Assembly (NCBI RefSeq): GCF_032154225.1
Contig: NZ_JALDYF010000004.1
Coordinates: forward strand, 206,339 to 270,338
Source: Psychrobacillus sp032154225
GTDB taxonomy: Bacteria > Bacillota > Bacilli > Bacillales_A > Planococcaceae
Reading direction: 5' to 3'
Length of the DNA stretch: 64,000 bases
This document shows, piece after piece, positions 54,284-62,715 of the stretch. Position 1 is the stretch's first letter, and each line of letters starts with the position of its first letter. The translations under genes and the position numbers were made by a program. A model generated the notes under the pieces. It saw only the letters and a program-made list of their open reading frames with translations, ran no database searches and was not told where the DNA came from.

Positions 54284-55171
54284 TCACAGACTATTTTTAA
54301 CAATTTCTATAAATTTTTGCACAAGTAAGCTATGCTTCTCAGCTTTTCTTGTGCAAATAGCGATTTTATGTGTGATATGTATATCCTGTACATACACTCT
54401 GGCCAATTGGCTATTATCTACATACTCTCGAACAGCGAGCGATGAAATAAAACTTGCACCATATCCAGCCATTACAGAACGAATTGTTTCATTAATCCCA
54501 CTAAACTGAAGTGAGATTTTTGGTGATCTTACTTGGTGGGTTTGGCATAAAGAAAAAAGGTGTTCTCTCATCGAACTTCCTTCTTCACGCATAATAAATG
54601 ATTCTTTAACCATCTCCACTAACGAAATAGTTTTATTAGCAAACGGATGAGTTGAAGATACAACAAACCAAAGTTCATCTTCAAATAACTCTTCCCATGT
54701 TACTTCCTCTGGTCTTTCCGATACCCCACCCCCATAAATAGCAATATCGGCTTTATAATGTATGAGTTGCTCAAATGCATCTTTCGTATTGGCAGTTGTA
54801 ATAACTAAATTGACATCTTCATTTGCACTTTTAAACGTAGCTGCCCATTTAGGTATTAAAAAATTTGCAGGTAGATACGTAGCAACAATTTGAATTGTTC
54901 CTGCCTTGGCAAGTCGATAATCCTCAATATAAGATTCAATATGCTCTTCAAGAGTAACAAGATTTTTTGCTTTTTCTGCTAATGATTTCCCGAAGTCAGT
55001 TAATACAACACCTCGCCCTTGTTGCTTAAATAACGGAACTCCAATTTCATGTTCAAATTTTTTAATTTGGCTAGAAACTGCCGGTTGACTAATACACATC
55101 AATTTGGCTGCCTTTGTGAAACTACCTGTACTAGCTACTTGATAAAATAATTTTAAGCCATGTATATTCAT
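54284..55171 (-). CDS. LysR family transcriptional regulator
   Basis: A 295-residue LysR protein: HTH in FYQVASTGSFTKAAKLMCIS, QPAVSSQIKKFEHEIGVPLF, then a periplasmic-binding-like effector domain (LWFVVSSTHPFANKT, GYGASFISSLAV). It is divergent from the O-methyltransferase gene, with a T-N11-A dyad in between, so it probably controls that gene and itself. Effector unknown. Confidence 0.92.
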   Translation of the reverse strand: MNIHGLKLFYQVASTGSFTKAAKLMCISQPAVSSQIKKFEHEIGVPLFKQQGRGVVLTDFGKSLAEKAKNLVTLEEHIESYIEDYRLAKAGTIQIVATYLPANFLIPKWAATFKSANEDVNLVITTANTKDAFEQLIHYKADIAIYGGGVSERPEEVTWEELFEDELWFVVSSTHPFANKTISLVEMVKESFIMREEGSSMREHLFSLCQTHQVRSPKISLQFSGINETIRSVMAGYGASFISSLAVREYVDNSQLARVYVQDIHITHKIAICTRKAEKHSLLVQKFIEIVKNSL

Positions 55172-55187
55172 GATTCCACCCCTATCT

Positions 55188-55202
55188 ATAACATAAAGTT
55201 AT
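55188..55202. promoter_or_regulatory. LysR-box dyad
   Basis: ATAAC-ATAAA-GTTAT, a perfect T-N11-A dyad in the gap between the divergent LysR and methyltransferase genes. Confidence 0.7.
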
Positions 55203-55293
55203 GGATGAATAATAATAATATATTTTTATTATGATTCATTTTATCATACACTTTTGTTGGAAGAATAAACAAATTAGAAAAGAGGTTACCATT

Positions 55294-55956
55294 TTGCAGA
55301 ATAACGTTTGGAAAGATGTAGATGAATATTTTATCGATAAACTAATACCATCTGATGTAACACTTGAAGGAGTATTGCAAGCTAATAAAGAGGCTGGTAT
55401 TCCAGAAATTGATGTCTCACCAACACAAGGTAAACTTCTATACCTATTGGCTAAAATTAAAGGAGCTAAAAACATTTTAGAAATCGGTACCCTAGGTGGA
55501 TATAGTAGTATATGGCTTGCACGTGCACTCCCTGAAACTGGTAAAGTATATACACTTGAAATTGAACCGGAGTATGCAAAAATAGCTATAAAGAATATTC
55601 AGAATGCAGGCTGTACGAGTAAAGTCGAAGTCATAGTAGGAAAAGCATTAGAATCCTTACCTACCCTTAAAGAAAAAGGTACATTCTTTGACTTATTTTT
55701 TATTGATGCAGACAAACCCAATAATCCTCATTACTTAAAATGGGCATTAGAATTAGCGAACAATGGGGCACTGATAATTAGTGATAATGTCGTTCGAAAC
55801 GGTGAAGTTATTGACGAAAGAAGTGAAGATGACCGCGTACAAGGTGTACGTAAATTTATGGATATATTAGAAAAAGAACCTCGTATTGAATCTACAGCTA
55901 TACAAACGGTTGGCAATAAAGGATACGATGGTTTTGTGATAAGTATCGTAAAATAA
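55294..55956 (+). CDS. SAM-dependent O-methyltransferase (family 3)
   Basis: A 220-residue methyltransferase of the catechol/caffeoyl-CoA group. The SAM motif is ILEIGTLGGYSSIWLA, with FDLFFIDADKPNNPHYL (metal-binding Asp) and ALIISDNVVRNGEV. The start is the TTG at 55294 with AGAGG upstream. The acceptor is probably a catechol-like phenol, but this is unproven. Divergent from its probable LysR regulator. Confidence 0.9.
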   Translation: MQNNVWKDVDEYFIDKLIPSDVTLEGVLQANKEAGIPEIDVSPTQGKLLYLLAKIKGAKNILEIGTLGGYSSIWLARALPETGKVYTLEIEPEYAKIAIKNIQNAGCTSKVEVIVGKALESLPTLKEKGTFFDLFFIDADKPNNPHYLKWALELANNGALIISDNVVRNGEVIDERSEDDRVQGVRKFMDILEKEPRIESTAIQTVGNKGYDGFVISIVK

Positions 55957-55964
55957 ATTAGAAA

Positions 55965-55991
55965 GCTATGTCAAAATTAATTTGACATAGC
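55965..55991 (+). terminator. Hairpin after the methyltransferase
   Basis: GCTATGTCAAA (55965-55975) pairs perfectly with TTTGACATAGC (55981-55991). The following T-run is weak. Confidence 0.6.
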
Positions 55992-56094
55992 CTTCTGCCA
56001 TCTACTCTACAGCCACTACTAGCTCTTCCTTAAACGTGTAATAGCTATCCTAGTAGTCACTTCCCTCTTTTTATAGCCAAATTTTAACACGCTG

Positions 56095-56110
56095 CTTATT
56101 TTACTAACCT
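56095..56110 (-). repeat. Left half of a palindromic repeat split by the IS element
   Basis: CTTATTTTACTAACCT is the first arm of the island repeat, ending exactly where the IS begins. The remainder resumes at 57863. Confidence 0.75.
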
Positions 56111-56477
56111 CCCTCTATAAACATTGAGATATCAACGATTTTCATCACTTCGTGATTTAAGAAAAATATTTTTCTCTTCTCTGATAAGCAGAGTCTTGAA
56201 TTTATAGATTTTATTACCAAGTTGAGCGTACGCTTCGCTAAAACTAATGGAAATCATTAGCTTTTTTCTCCACTATTGTGATGCACAATGGATCTCTGCG
56301 AAACTTATGACGACGTACCCTCCCATGTCTCTTAGCGTCAGTGCGCTTACATTCCTTCGTTCGGTCTATTCATAAGGCAGAGGCCAGCTAAGCTGCCCCG
56401 GGGACTCATAGTCTTAGTGTTAGTTATAGTGCCGGCTTCTCCGAGTCATCCTATGGTAGGTCGTTGATTGGAAATGC
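56111..56477 (-). ncRNA. Candidate bridge RNA region of the IS110 element
   Basis: Long non-coding end of the IS downstream of the transposase, where IS1111-type members encode their guide RNA. It contains GCTGCCCCG (56392-56400), identical to the right target flank (57862-57870). Eighteen bases on is GTTAGTT (56419-56425), the complement of the left flank AACTAAC. Guides in opposite strand sense are what bridge RNAs need. GC-rich stems surround both. Confidence 0.45.
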
Positions 56478-57743
56478 TTACCCTGCTTCTCCGAGACAGT
56501 AAAGATCTTTCATCATAGCTTGCTCGTTAAAATAAACTTTCTTTTTACAAATTCCATGTAATACTTTTAGTAATTTACCACAGAGTACTACCATCGATTG
56601 CTTGCCCCGTAAGGGATTTTGTTTCCGTGTTGTGTAGTATTCATGTAAGTGTTTAAACGCTTGGTTGTGACGAATAAGTGGAACTATTACTTTGAAAAGA
56701 ATATATCTAAGTTTCTTTCTTCCTCGTTTGGAGATATGTTTTTGCCCCTTATGTTGTCCAGAAGAGTTTTCACGTAATGTTAATGCCGATAGTTTGATGA
56801 GTTGGCGTGGATTCTCATAAAGTGAAAAACTTCCTACTTCTGATAATAAATCAACAATCGTCGCATCTCCTAAACCTGGAACTGACGCTAGTAGGTCATA
56901 TTCCATCGTTGTCTTTGCCATTTCGGCTAATTGACTGTTCACGGATTCAATTTCGCTTTCTAATAAGCGATACTGACGAAGGAGAGTGGCAATTTCTTGT
57001 CGGGCCATCTGCGTACCTTCTATCAGTCCGATGGAATTTGTTGCAGCGTGAATAAGTAGCTTAGCTTTCGGTAACTGTGGAGCTCTCATACCCCCTACCT
57101 GACGGTATAAGAGGACTAGTTCTTCAGCTGTTTTCCCATGAATCTGTTGTGGCATGGGCGTTGTTTCCAGTGCCGTAAGTGCCATCTTTCCGAAAGAAGG
57201 AAAGACTTGAGTGAATTCAGGAAAATAGCAATCGAGCCAACGAATGATTCGATTTTTAATACTCGCTAAATCCTCCGTTAACTTTGAACGGAGGGTAGAC
57301 CCAATGCGCAATTCGGCATCTATGTCTTTTAATATACGTGGATAGCTAAAACGTCCGTCTTTCATTAGACGTGAGATGACCAACGCGTCTTTTTTATCGT
57401 TCTTTGTTGGTAGATTATCGTCCAGTTCTTTCGAACGTTTGACGTGCATTGGATTGACCATGACGAGTGGGATTCCATATTGGTCTAAGAAATACGCTAA
57501 GTTCATCCAGTAGTGACCCGTAGGTTCAATTCCAACAATTACTTCTGTTTTCTTCGTTTCATTCATTGTTTGACAAATCTTTGTATACAAAGTTTCGAAT
57601 CCTTTATTTGATTGATGTACCGCAAAAGCTTTTTCAATCACACGTCCTCGTTCATCTACAAAGCAGGCGTAATGAACGCGCTTCGCAATGTCTATTCCTA
57701 TGACGAGAGTATTTTCAGTTACTTGATTAATTTTTTCATTCAC
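56478..57743 (-). CDS. IS110-family transposase (DEDD recombinase)
   Basis: A 421-residue, apparently intact transposase. The N-terminal RuvC-like DEDD domain shows VIGIDIAKRVHYACF, VIVGIEPTGHYW and KNDKKDALVISRLM. The C-terminal Tnp domain has LLASVPGLGDATIVDLLSE and the probable nucleophile Ser in LRENSSGQHKG, then KRGRKKLRYILF. It catalyses bridge-RNA-guided insertion. Confidence 0.94.
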   Translation of the reverse strand: MNEKINQVTENTLVIGIDIAKRVHYACFVDERGRVIEKAFAVHQSNKGFETLYTKICQTMNETKKTEVIVGIEPTGHYWMNLAYFLDQYGIPLVMVNPMHVKRSKELDDNLPTKNDKKDALVISRLMKDGRFSYPRILKDIDAELRIGSTLRSKLTEDLASIKNRIIRWLDCYFPEFTQVFPSFGKMALTALETTPMPQQIHGKTAEELVLLYRQVGGMRAPQLPKAKLLIHAATNSIGLIEGTQMARQEIATLLRQYRLLESEIESVNSQLAEMAKTTMEYDLLASVPGLGDATIVDLLSEVGSFSLYENPRQLIKLSALTLRENSSGQHKGQKHISKRGRKKLRYILFKVIVPLIRHNQAFKHLHEYYTTRKQNPLRGKQSMVVLCGKLLKVLHGICKKKVYFNEQAMMKDLYCLGEAG

Positions 57744-57862
57744 TTTAAAATGAATAAAGGGGTCCTCCTAGTTTGAAAATGGGTCAATGTGCGTTGACAC
57801 TCATGATCATACTAGAGGGCTCTTTTTGATTCAAGACCACAAACATCTTTCAAACAGGAATG

Positions 57863-57924
57863 CTGCCCCGTTAGTAAAAAAGGCTCTACTCCTTATTGAA
57901 GTAAAGCACACGTTAGCTTAATTA
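57863..57924 (-). repeat. Right half of the palindromic repeat split by the IS
   Basis: CTGCCCCGTTAGT...GGCTCTACTCC...GTAAAGCACACGTTAGCTTAATTAA: the rest of the unit whose first arm is at 56095. The stop of the next gene lies in its last bases. Confidence 0.8.
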
Positions 57925-58151
57925 ATGCCCGCTGCTGCTAATATTGCAATGCTCCACATAATAAGAGTAAACGATATTGTAAGCCAAAAAGTATTGACCG
58001 TAGTATTTTCTTCGTGTTTTACCTTTTTCAATATAGAAACCAAATTTAAACAAAATATAACACACAAGATAGGCATTAAAAACCCTCCTATGAGTACAGA
58101 GGCACTAATCATATTATTTTCACTTCTTTGTAGTTGTTTATCATTGTTCAA
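57918..58151 (-). CDS. Small two-helix membrane protein of the array
   Basis: Up to 77 residues; two hydrophobic segments (ASVLIGGFLMPILCVIFCL, FWLTISFTLIMWSIAILAAA). The TTG at 58151 lies in a repeat copy without ribosome binding site, so the ATG at 58112 (64 residues, GAAGTG upstream) is more likely. Followed by the IS-split repeat, like the other array genes. Confidence 0.65.
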   Translation of the reverse strand: MNNDKQLQRSENNMISASVLIGGFLMPILCVIFCLNLVSILKKVKHEENTTVNTFWLTISFTLIMWSIAILAAAGIN

Positions 58152-58177
58152 CTAAACTGCTTCATTAGTTGAATAAG
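58146..58177 (-). repeat. Island palindromic repeat, half unit
   Basis: GTTCAACTAAACTGC then TTCATTAGTTGAATAAG: first hairpin only. It sits between the small membrane gene and the broken gene at 58185. Confidence 0.8.
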
Positions 58178-58184
58178 CATATAA

Positions 58185-58450
58185 TTATCCCTTTTTTGTT
58201 GTTTTAAATGAAAGAAGGCGTGAAAGCCCAATTATTAAACAAACTATACTAATCGCCCATAAAACACCTGAGAATATAACACTCAGTGAAGCATTTTCTG
58301 AACCCATGAAGTTGTTATGTTCAGTAATGTTTATTGCTTCCAAAAGTTTGTATCCAGCAAAAGCAAAGATAATGATATGCCCAATAAATCAGCTAAATGC
58401 TTCTTTAGAGAATTTATGTTTCAACCAAAGCCTTCCCCCAATTAAATGAG
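58185..58450 (-). pseudogene. Small membrane protein gene broken by TGA
   Basis: The minus-strand frame reads LWLKHKFSKEAFS, then TGA at 58389-58391, then FIGHIIIFAFAGYKLLEAIN, SVIFSGVLWAISIVCLIIG and a TAA at 58185. TGG to TGA is the simplest cause. Two helices remain after the stop. The start is unclear. It ends 8 bp before a repeat half-unit, so it fits the array pattern. Confidence 0.65.
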
Positions 58451-58606
58451 AGAAGGTTTGAAAGTTGTTATTAATTTAAACAAATAGTATATTAAATAAA
58501 ATAAGATTATATGCATTGATTCCCTTTTTTGATAACACCCTCGTTATTTAAAAATTTTATATTTCTTTTTCGGCATTCTCTTTAAATCTATCGATAATAC
58601 AACAAA

Positions 58607-59365
58607 TCATATTCCTACTTTCCTCATTTTAACTGTAACCTCATTGACTCTATCTTCAATATCCTTCCCGTCAAACTTTGGAAGCTTCAACTCACTAACG
58701 ATATTTCCGTCACGCATAAACATAATTCGATCTGTCCGCGCCGCAACCTTTGCGTCATGAGTAACAAGCATAAGCGCCGTTCCGTCCGCGTTAATTTCTG
58801 AAAATATGTCCATAATCTCATCTGAAGATTTTGAGTTGAGCGCGCCTGTAGGTTCGTCACCGAAGATGATTTGCGGGTTGTTCATAAGCGCTCGGCATAT
58901 TCCCGCACGCTGAAGCTGACCTCCCGAAACCTGTGTAATATAACGCTTTTCAAGCTCTCCAATGCCTACCCTTTCCATTAGCATTCTAGCCTTCTCAGAT
59001 ATTTTAGTTGCGTTTTTTCTGTTATCGCGCATTGAAGGAAGAATAATGTTATCTAGGATATTGAGATTTTTCAGCATAGTAGGCTGCTGAAATATAAATC
59101 CCATTTTTGTTCTGCGTATTTCTGAAAGCTCTTTCTCCCCGACCTCCGTTAGATCCTTGCCATCAAAAACGACCTTTCCGTCGTTAACGCTATCCATTCC
59201 ACTCAAAATAAACATTAGTGTAGATTTTCCCGATCCCGATGGCCCCATAATTGCAACGAATTCACCCTCATTTATTTCAACGGACACTCCGTCGAGAACA
59301 TTACGCTGTTCATCGACCACACCATAAGATTTTACAATGTTTTCACCTATTATAATTTTTTTCAT
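58607..59365 (-). CDS. ABC transporter ATP-binding protein (MacB/BceA type)
   Basis: A 252-residue ATPase with all motifs: GPSGSGKST (Walker A), the Q-loop FIFQQPTMLKN, signature VSGGQLQRAGICRAL, Walker B IIFGDEPTGALNS and the H-loop VTHDAK. DEPTGALN is typical of the LolD/MacB/BceA group that works with FtsX-type permeases and exports or removes peptides. It lies 4 bp after the permease gene. Codon use is richer in G/C than the neighbours. Confidence 0.94.
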   Translation of the reverse strand: MKKIIIGENIVKSYGVVDEQRNVLDGVSVEINEGEFVAIMGPSGSGKSTLMFILSGMDSVNDGKVVFDGKDLTEVGEKELSEIRRTKMGFIFQQPTMLKNLNILDNIILPSMRDNRKNATKISEKARMLMERVGIGELEKRYITQVSGGQLQRAGICRALMNNPQIIFGDEPTGALNSKSSDEIMDIFSEINADGTALMLVTHDAKVAARTDRIMFMRDGNIVSELKLPKFDGKDIEDRVNEVTVKMRKVGI

Positions 59366-59369
59366 ATGT

Positions 59370-61676
59370 CTACTCCTTAATATTGTCGGAAATTTTTATT
59401 TGTCCCGCACCTAATGTACCCAACATTGTAGCTATAAGCACCGCGACTATCATCAGCAGCGGACTAAGCAAATACGCTGAAAGTGGATTGACTGTAAAGT
59501 TAAAAGTTGATGCTCCAAACGAAGCGATAAGCGCGCCAGCAAGTACCTCTCCGAGAGTATTCGCAAGAAGTGTACCCAGAATAATTCCAACAATAAGAAC
59601 GAAAACCGAACGAGAAACATACTGTGTCTTAATATCCGAGTTTGTAAAACCGAGCGCTTTCATGACGGCAATGGAATATCTATCCTTCGCAATAAGCATT
59701 TTCATGAACAACAGTGTAACCAGTACCGTAATAACCAGTGCAACGGCAATTGAGGCGTAAGAAGCCATTTCAACGGAACTTATTGCCGACCCGAGAGTTT
59801 GAGAAACAAATTCATCAATGTCAGACGTCTTTGCAAAATCGAATTTTTCCGAATACCCTAAAACCTTGCTGTCGACAAGAGATTTATCCAAAAGTTCAAC
59901 ACAGATAATGATCCACATGACGCTCGCCGAATTGTCGATGAAAACTGACTTGGCTGTTTTACCACCGTTGGTGACATCCGAATATGTTCCGCTTACCTTG
60001 AGATCTTTCTCCTTCCCTTCAATAACAAGCGTAATGACATCGCCGACCTTTTTGCCCAGTTCTTCGGAGTTTATAGACGAAAGAGAGATTTCGTTTTCCG
60101 CAGCAGGAGCTCTGCCTTCAGAATACTCTATAGGAAATGCCGAATGATCACCGAGTTCAACTTTTATATTTTCCTCTGACCCGTTTCTTGTTTTTACTTT
60201 GAAAGTCTTAGTTGTCATAACAGCATATTTCGAAACGGCACTGTCGCTGTCTATTGTCTTCACAATTTCATCGCTTTTGTCATTTATATTGGTCTGTATT
60301 CGCAGATCGTAGTTTCCAATGCCCATATATTGGATGAAACTTTTTTCGGAAATTGTGTTGTAAAGGTTCTGCGGAACAATAATTAAAAATGCAGAAATCA
60401 CCAGTACCACAAGCATTGTGGCGTATAGTCTTTTTCTTGCGAAGACATCCTTGATTCCGAGAAAAACATTCGTACTAAACACTCTGTTTCTTATTAAGGA
60501 AAAACGCTTAGCATTGGCCTTCTTTTCCTGTAAAGTACCAAAGCGTATAGCTTCCGCAGCGGAGATTTTCCGAAAACGTTTCAGCACTCCGTTTACATAA
60601 GCAATAATTGCAAGAAATACAACCAGTATTCCAATTATCCCTAAAACTATTGCAACAGAAGAATTTTCGCTTTCACCCATAAAAAGCCGTATATTTTCAA
60701 GAAGGATACCTTGAACCATAAGAGAAAGAATAAAACCAAGAACACTACCTGCCGCCGCAATAACTGTATATTTCGCAAGATAAATCTTCTTTATGTCGGA
60801 AAGATGAAGCCCTATTGCTTTCATAACACCAATTTCACGGTAGTCATCTTCAATTTTTGCAAGGAGCGTAAAACGTATGCTCATAAATGCGATGGCAACG
60901 ACAAGAGCGCTTACAAGAAAGATAACCGCAATCATCATCCCATCAGAAATGGCGTTCATCGTTTTGAAAAGCGTATATGTAACCGTTGGGCCGTTCGCTT
61001 CAAGTCCTGCGGAAGCATAAGCTGCTTCAAATTCGCTTATAGCCGAGTAATCCTCTAATCTAAACTCAATCAGATACTCGATACTTCCAAGGGCTTTAAT
61101 TTTCGCGAAATCATTGGTGCTTACAAGAAATCGCTTTGACGCGGAGAGCGAGGAATTCATAGTTGAATCTCGGAGAAATCCTGCAATAGTAAATTCCTTC
61201 CCGCTTATTACAGCCTTGTCACCAACCTTTGCGGTGTGATCCCTCATATAACTTATTGGAACATAAATTTCACCGTCATATACGTCGATGATATTACCGT
61301 TAAGATCAAGAAGATAATCGAATTTTTCGTTTTGTACGCTGAAGCCGTTATCCTGAACACTATTTGTGAGCGAATTTTCGCCCAATATAATCTGCGCACT
61401 ATCAATGTTAAGAAATTCAACCACCTGATAATCATCGACATTGCTATTTTGCTCCGAAAATGATGCAAGCCGCGCAGTATCAATTTCACCCGAATGCATC
61501 TGCATAAAATGCGGAGTTTTAGCATGTTTCATAAGTGTATCTAACGAGCCCGAAAGATTGACGACGAGTATCGCCGCTAGTGAAACAAGCATAGCCGCAG
61601 CAGCAACAAATATCATCGTTGTCAACGTTATTGCTTTGCTCTTTAAAATGTCATTGCCTATTATTCTGGTATACAT
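59370..61676 (-). CDS. FtsX-family ABC permease
   Basis: A 768-residue permease with two FtsX domains. An N-terminal helix (about 20-42) and a large extracytoplasmic domain (45-240) are followed by helices around 250-275, 305-330, 340-365. A second half has a helix near 415, an extracytoplasmic loop, and helices around 640-660, 690-715, 735-755. YREIGVMKAIGLHLSDIKK and YSIAVMKALGFTNSDIKTQY are the paired FtsX hallmarks. Likely exports a peptide, antibiotic or lipid. No two-component system is adjacent. Confidence 0.92.
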   Translation of the reverse strand: MYTRIIGNDILKSKAITLTTMIFVAAAAMLVSLAAILVVNLSGSLDTLMKHAKTPHFMQMHSGEIDTARLASFSEQNSNVDDYQVVEFLNIDSAQIILGENSLTNSVQDNGFSVQNEKFDYLLDLNGNIIDVYDGEIYVPISYMRDHTAKVGDKAVISGKEFTIAGFLRDSTMNSSLSASKRFLVSTNDFAKIKALGSIEYLIEFRLEDYSAISEFEAAYASAGLEANGPTVTYTLFKTMNAISDGMMIAVIFLVSALVVAIAFMSIRFTLLAKIEDDYREIGVMKAIGLHLSDIKKIYLAKYTVIAAAGSVLGFILSLMVQGILLENIRLFMGESENSSVAIVLGIIGILVVFLAIIAYVNGVLKRFRKISAAEAIRFGTLQEKKANAKRFSLIRNRVFSTNVFLGIKDVFARKRLYATMLVVLVISAFLIIVPQNLYNTISEKSFIQYMGIGNYDLRIQTNINDKSDEIVKTIDSDSAVSKYAVMTTKTFKVKTRNGSEENIKVELGDHSAFPIEYSEGRAPAAENEISLSSINSEELGKKVGDVITLVIEGKEKDLKVSGTYSDVTNGGKTAKSVFIDNSASVMWIIICVELLDKSLVDSKVLGYSEKFDFAKTSDIDEFVSQTLGSAISSVEMASYASIAVALVITVLVTLLFMKMLIAKDRYSIAVMKALGFTNSDIKTQYVSRSVFVLIVGIILGTLLANTLGEVLAGALIASFGASTFNFTVNPLSAYLLSPLLMIVAVLIATMLGTLGAGQIKISDNIKE

Positions 61677-62350
61677 AAGTCAACTCCATATAAGTTTTTC
61701 TTTTATAATTTAAATCTAACAGATAATTAAAGATTTATTGTACGCCTCAAGACTGAGATTTGTTGCACCTTAAGGTTGAAATAATTTCCCAATAATTGTC
61801 ACATTCAATAAAAAAGAGCATTAAGCTACTTTACCATCATATGTAGAAAAACCGCTTGTTTGATTCAATAAGTGTTGAAAGGTGATTTTTTAGGTTCCTC
61901 TTTATATGCAATTTGAAACCAAAATACCCGTTCTCTCGAAAACTTTTTTTAGGGCTCCACTCGTTCAAAAACAACACTTTCTTCCTTTATTTCTTGTTCT
62001 TTGCTCAATTTTCCGTCGTTTTTGCGTTAATCCTTCTTATAGCAACCCCACGTAGTTTAAAAACCTCACTATTCTATATAAATAATCTTCTTATGAAGAA
62101 GTCCTTTTTTCTATATAAAAAATATTTTCTTAAATGAACTGACTTGCTAATATGAAAGGAAAAGTTGTTACTTCTAATACTTGATTGTAATGTAAGTAAT
62201 TAATGAATTAGTCGGAATTTTATTTAAAGAAATCTATAAGACATATGTAACGAAGGTAATACTCAAATTAAATCATATAGGATTAGCCATTACTAAAACT
62301 GTAGTAACCTGTTTTCATTAAAAAAGTAATACAGACCACCTGTCTACTCT
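61677..62350. other. AT-rich region with no recognisable gene
   Basis: Contains the promoter region of the ABC permease gene. A 74-codon frame at 61913 is Phe/Leu-rich with no ribosome binding site and is not credible. I see no RNA gene or repeat here. Confidence 0.4.
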
Positions 62351-62372
62351 TTTGTCCGCAATTTGTCCGCAT
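62351..62372. repeat. 11-bp doublet near the right att core
   Basis: TTTGTCCGCAA followed directly by TTTGTCCGCAT, 124 bp left of the second att core. Same length and arrangement as the doublets at 41184 and 62622 but a different sequence. Confidence 0.6.
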
Positions 62373-62496
62373 AATTAATTTTCTCTACCGATCTTATTTT
62401 ACTGAAATGATTTTCACTATCTCCAAAACCTTATTAAACCAGACTTATTTAACCTAATCGAACTCACTTTATCTAGATTATATAAGCGAGATAAAT

Positions 62497-62544
62497 TCGA
62501 CAAGGTGGGGGTCGCTGGTTCGAGACCAGTCGGGACCATATTAA
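62497..62544 (+). repeat. att core, second copy (48-bp direct repeat)
   Basis: Identical to 41059-41106 and carries only the 3' half of tRNA-Val, so no cloverleaf can form. It marks the right end of island 1 and the left end of a second element. Confidence 0.92.
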
Positions 62545-62550
62545 TAATGT

Positions 62551-62590
62551 AGTCGCAACCATTGATATATATGGGGTTGTGACTTTTTTT
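62551..62590 (+). terminator. Second copy of the tRNA terminator
   Basis: AGTCGCAACC pairs with GGGGTTGTGACT and is followed by seven T residues. Homologous to 41113-41151 but diverged. Confidence 0.75.
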
Positions 62591-62604
62591 ATTTAAATAA
62601 CATT

Positions 62605-62660
62605 TATGAAATTATCGCCAATGGGGTTAAAGTGGGGTTAAAATTCATATAAATCTAAAG
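62605..62660 (-). pseudogene. Second probable integrase tail with 11-bp doublet
   Basis: The minus strand reads IYMNFNPTLTPLAIIS then a stop, aligned with the tail at 41155. TGGGGTTAAAG/TGGGGTTAAAA occupies 62622-62643, again 78 bp from the core. Confidence 0.4.
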
Positions 62661-62715
62661 TAAAACTTATAAAAATAGGCTATGTTAAAGGTAAAGGTTG
62701 ATTTAAAATCCTCTT

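Larger units (their letters stand above)
56111..57862 (-). mobile_element. IS110-family insertion sequence
   Basis: About 1.75 kb between the two halves of a palindromic repeat. Both flanks read CT at the junction (56109-56110 and 57863-57864), consistent with a CT core dinucleotide. No terminal inverted repeats are visible, as normal for IS110. The transposase is intact; 367 bp of non-coding DNA lie at its 3' side and 119 bp at its 5' side. Confidence 0.8.

Noticed and set aside
51820..58177. Calling the small-gene array a true integron
   Set aside because: No IntI, no canonical GTTRRRY/RYYYAAC boxes; the similarity is structural only.
61913..62137. 74-codon Phe/Leu-rich plus-strand frame
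   Set aside because: AT-rich chance frame without ribosome binding site or motif.
62497..62544. Second tRNA-Val gene
   Set aside because: Only the 3' half is present; the 5' acceptor strand and D-arm are missing, so it is an att site.
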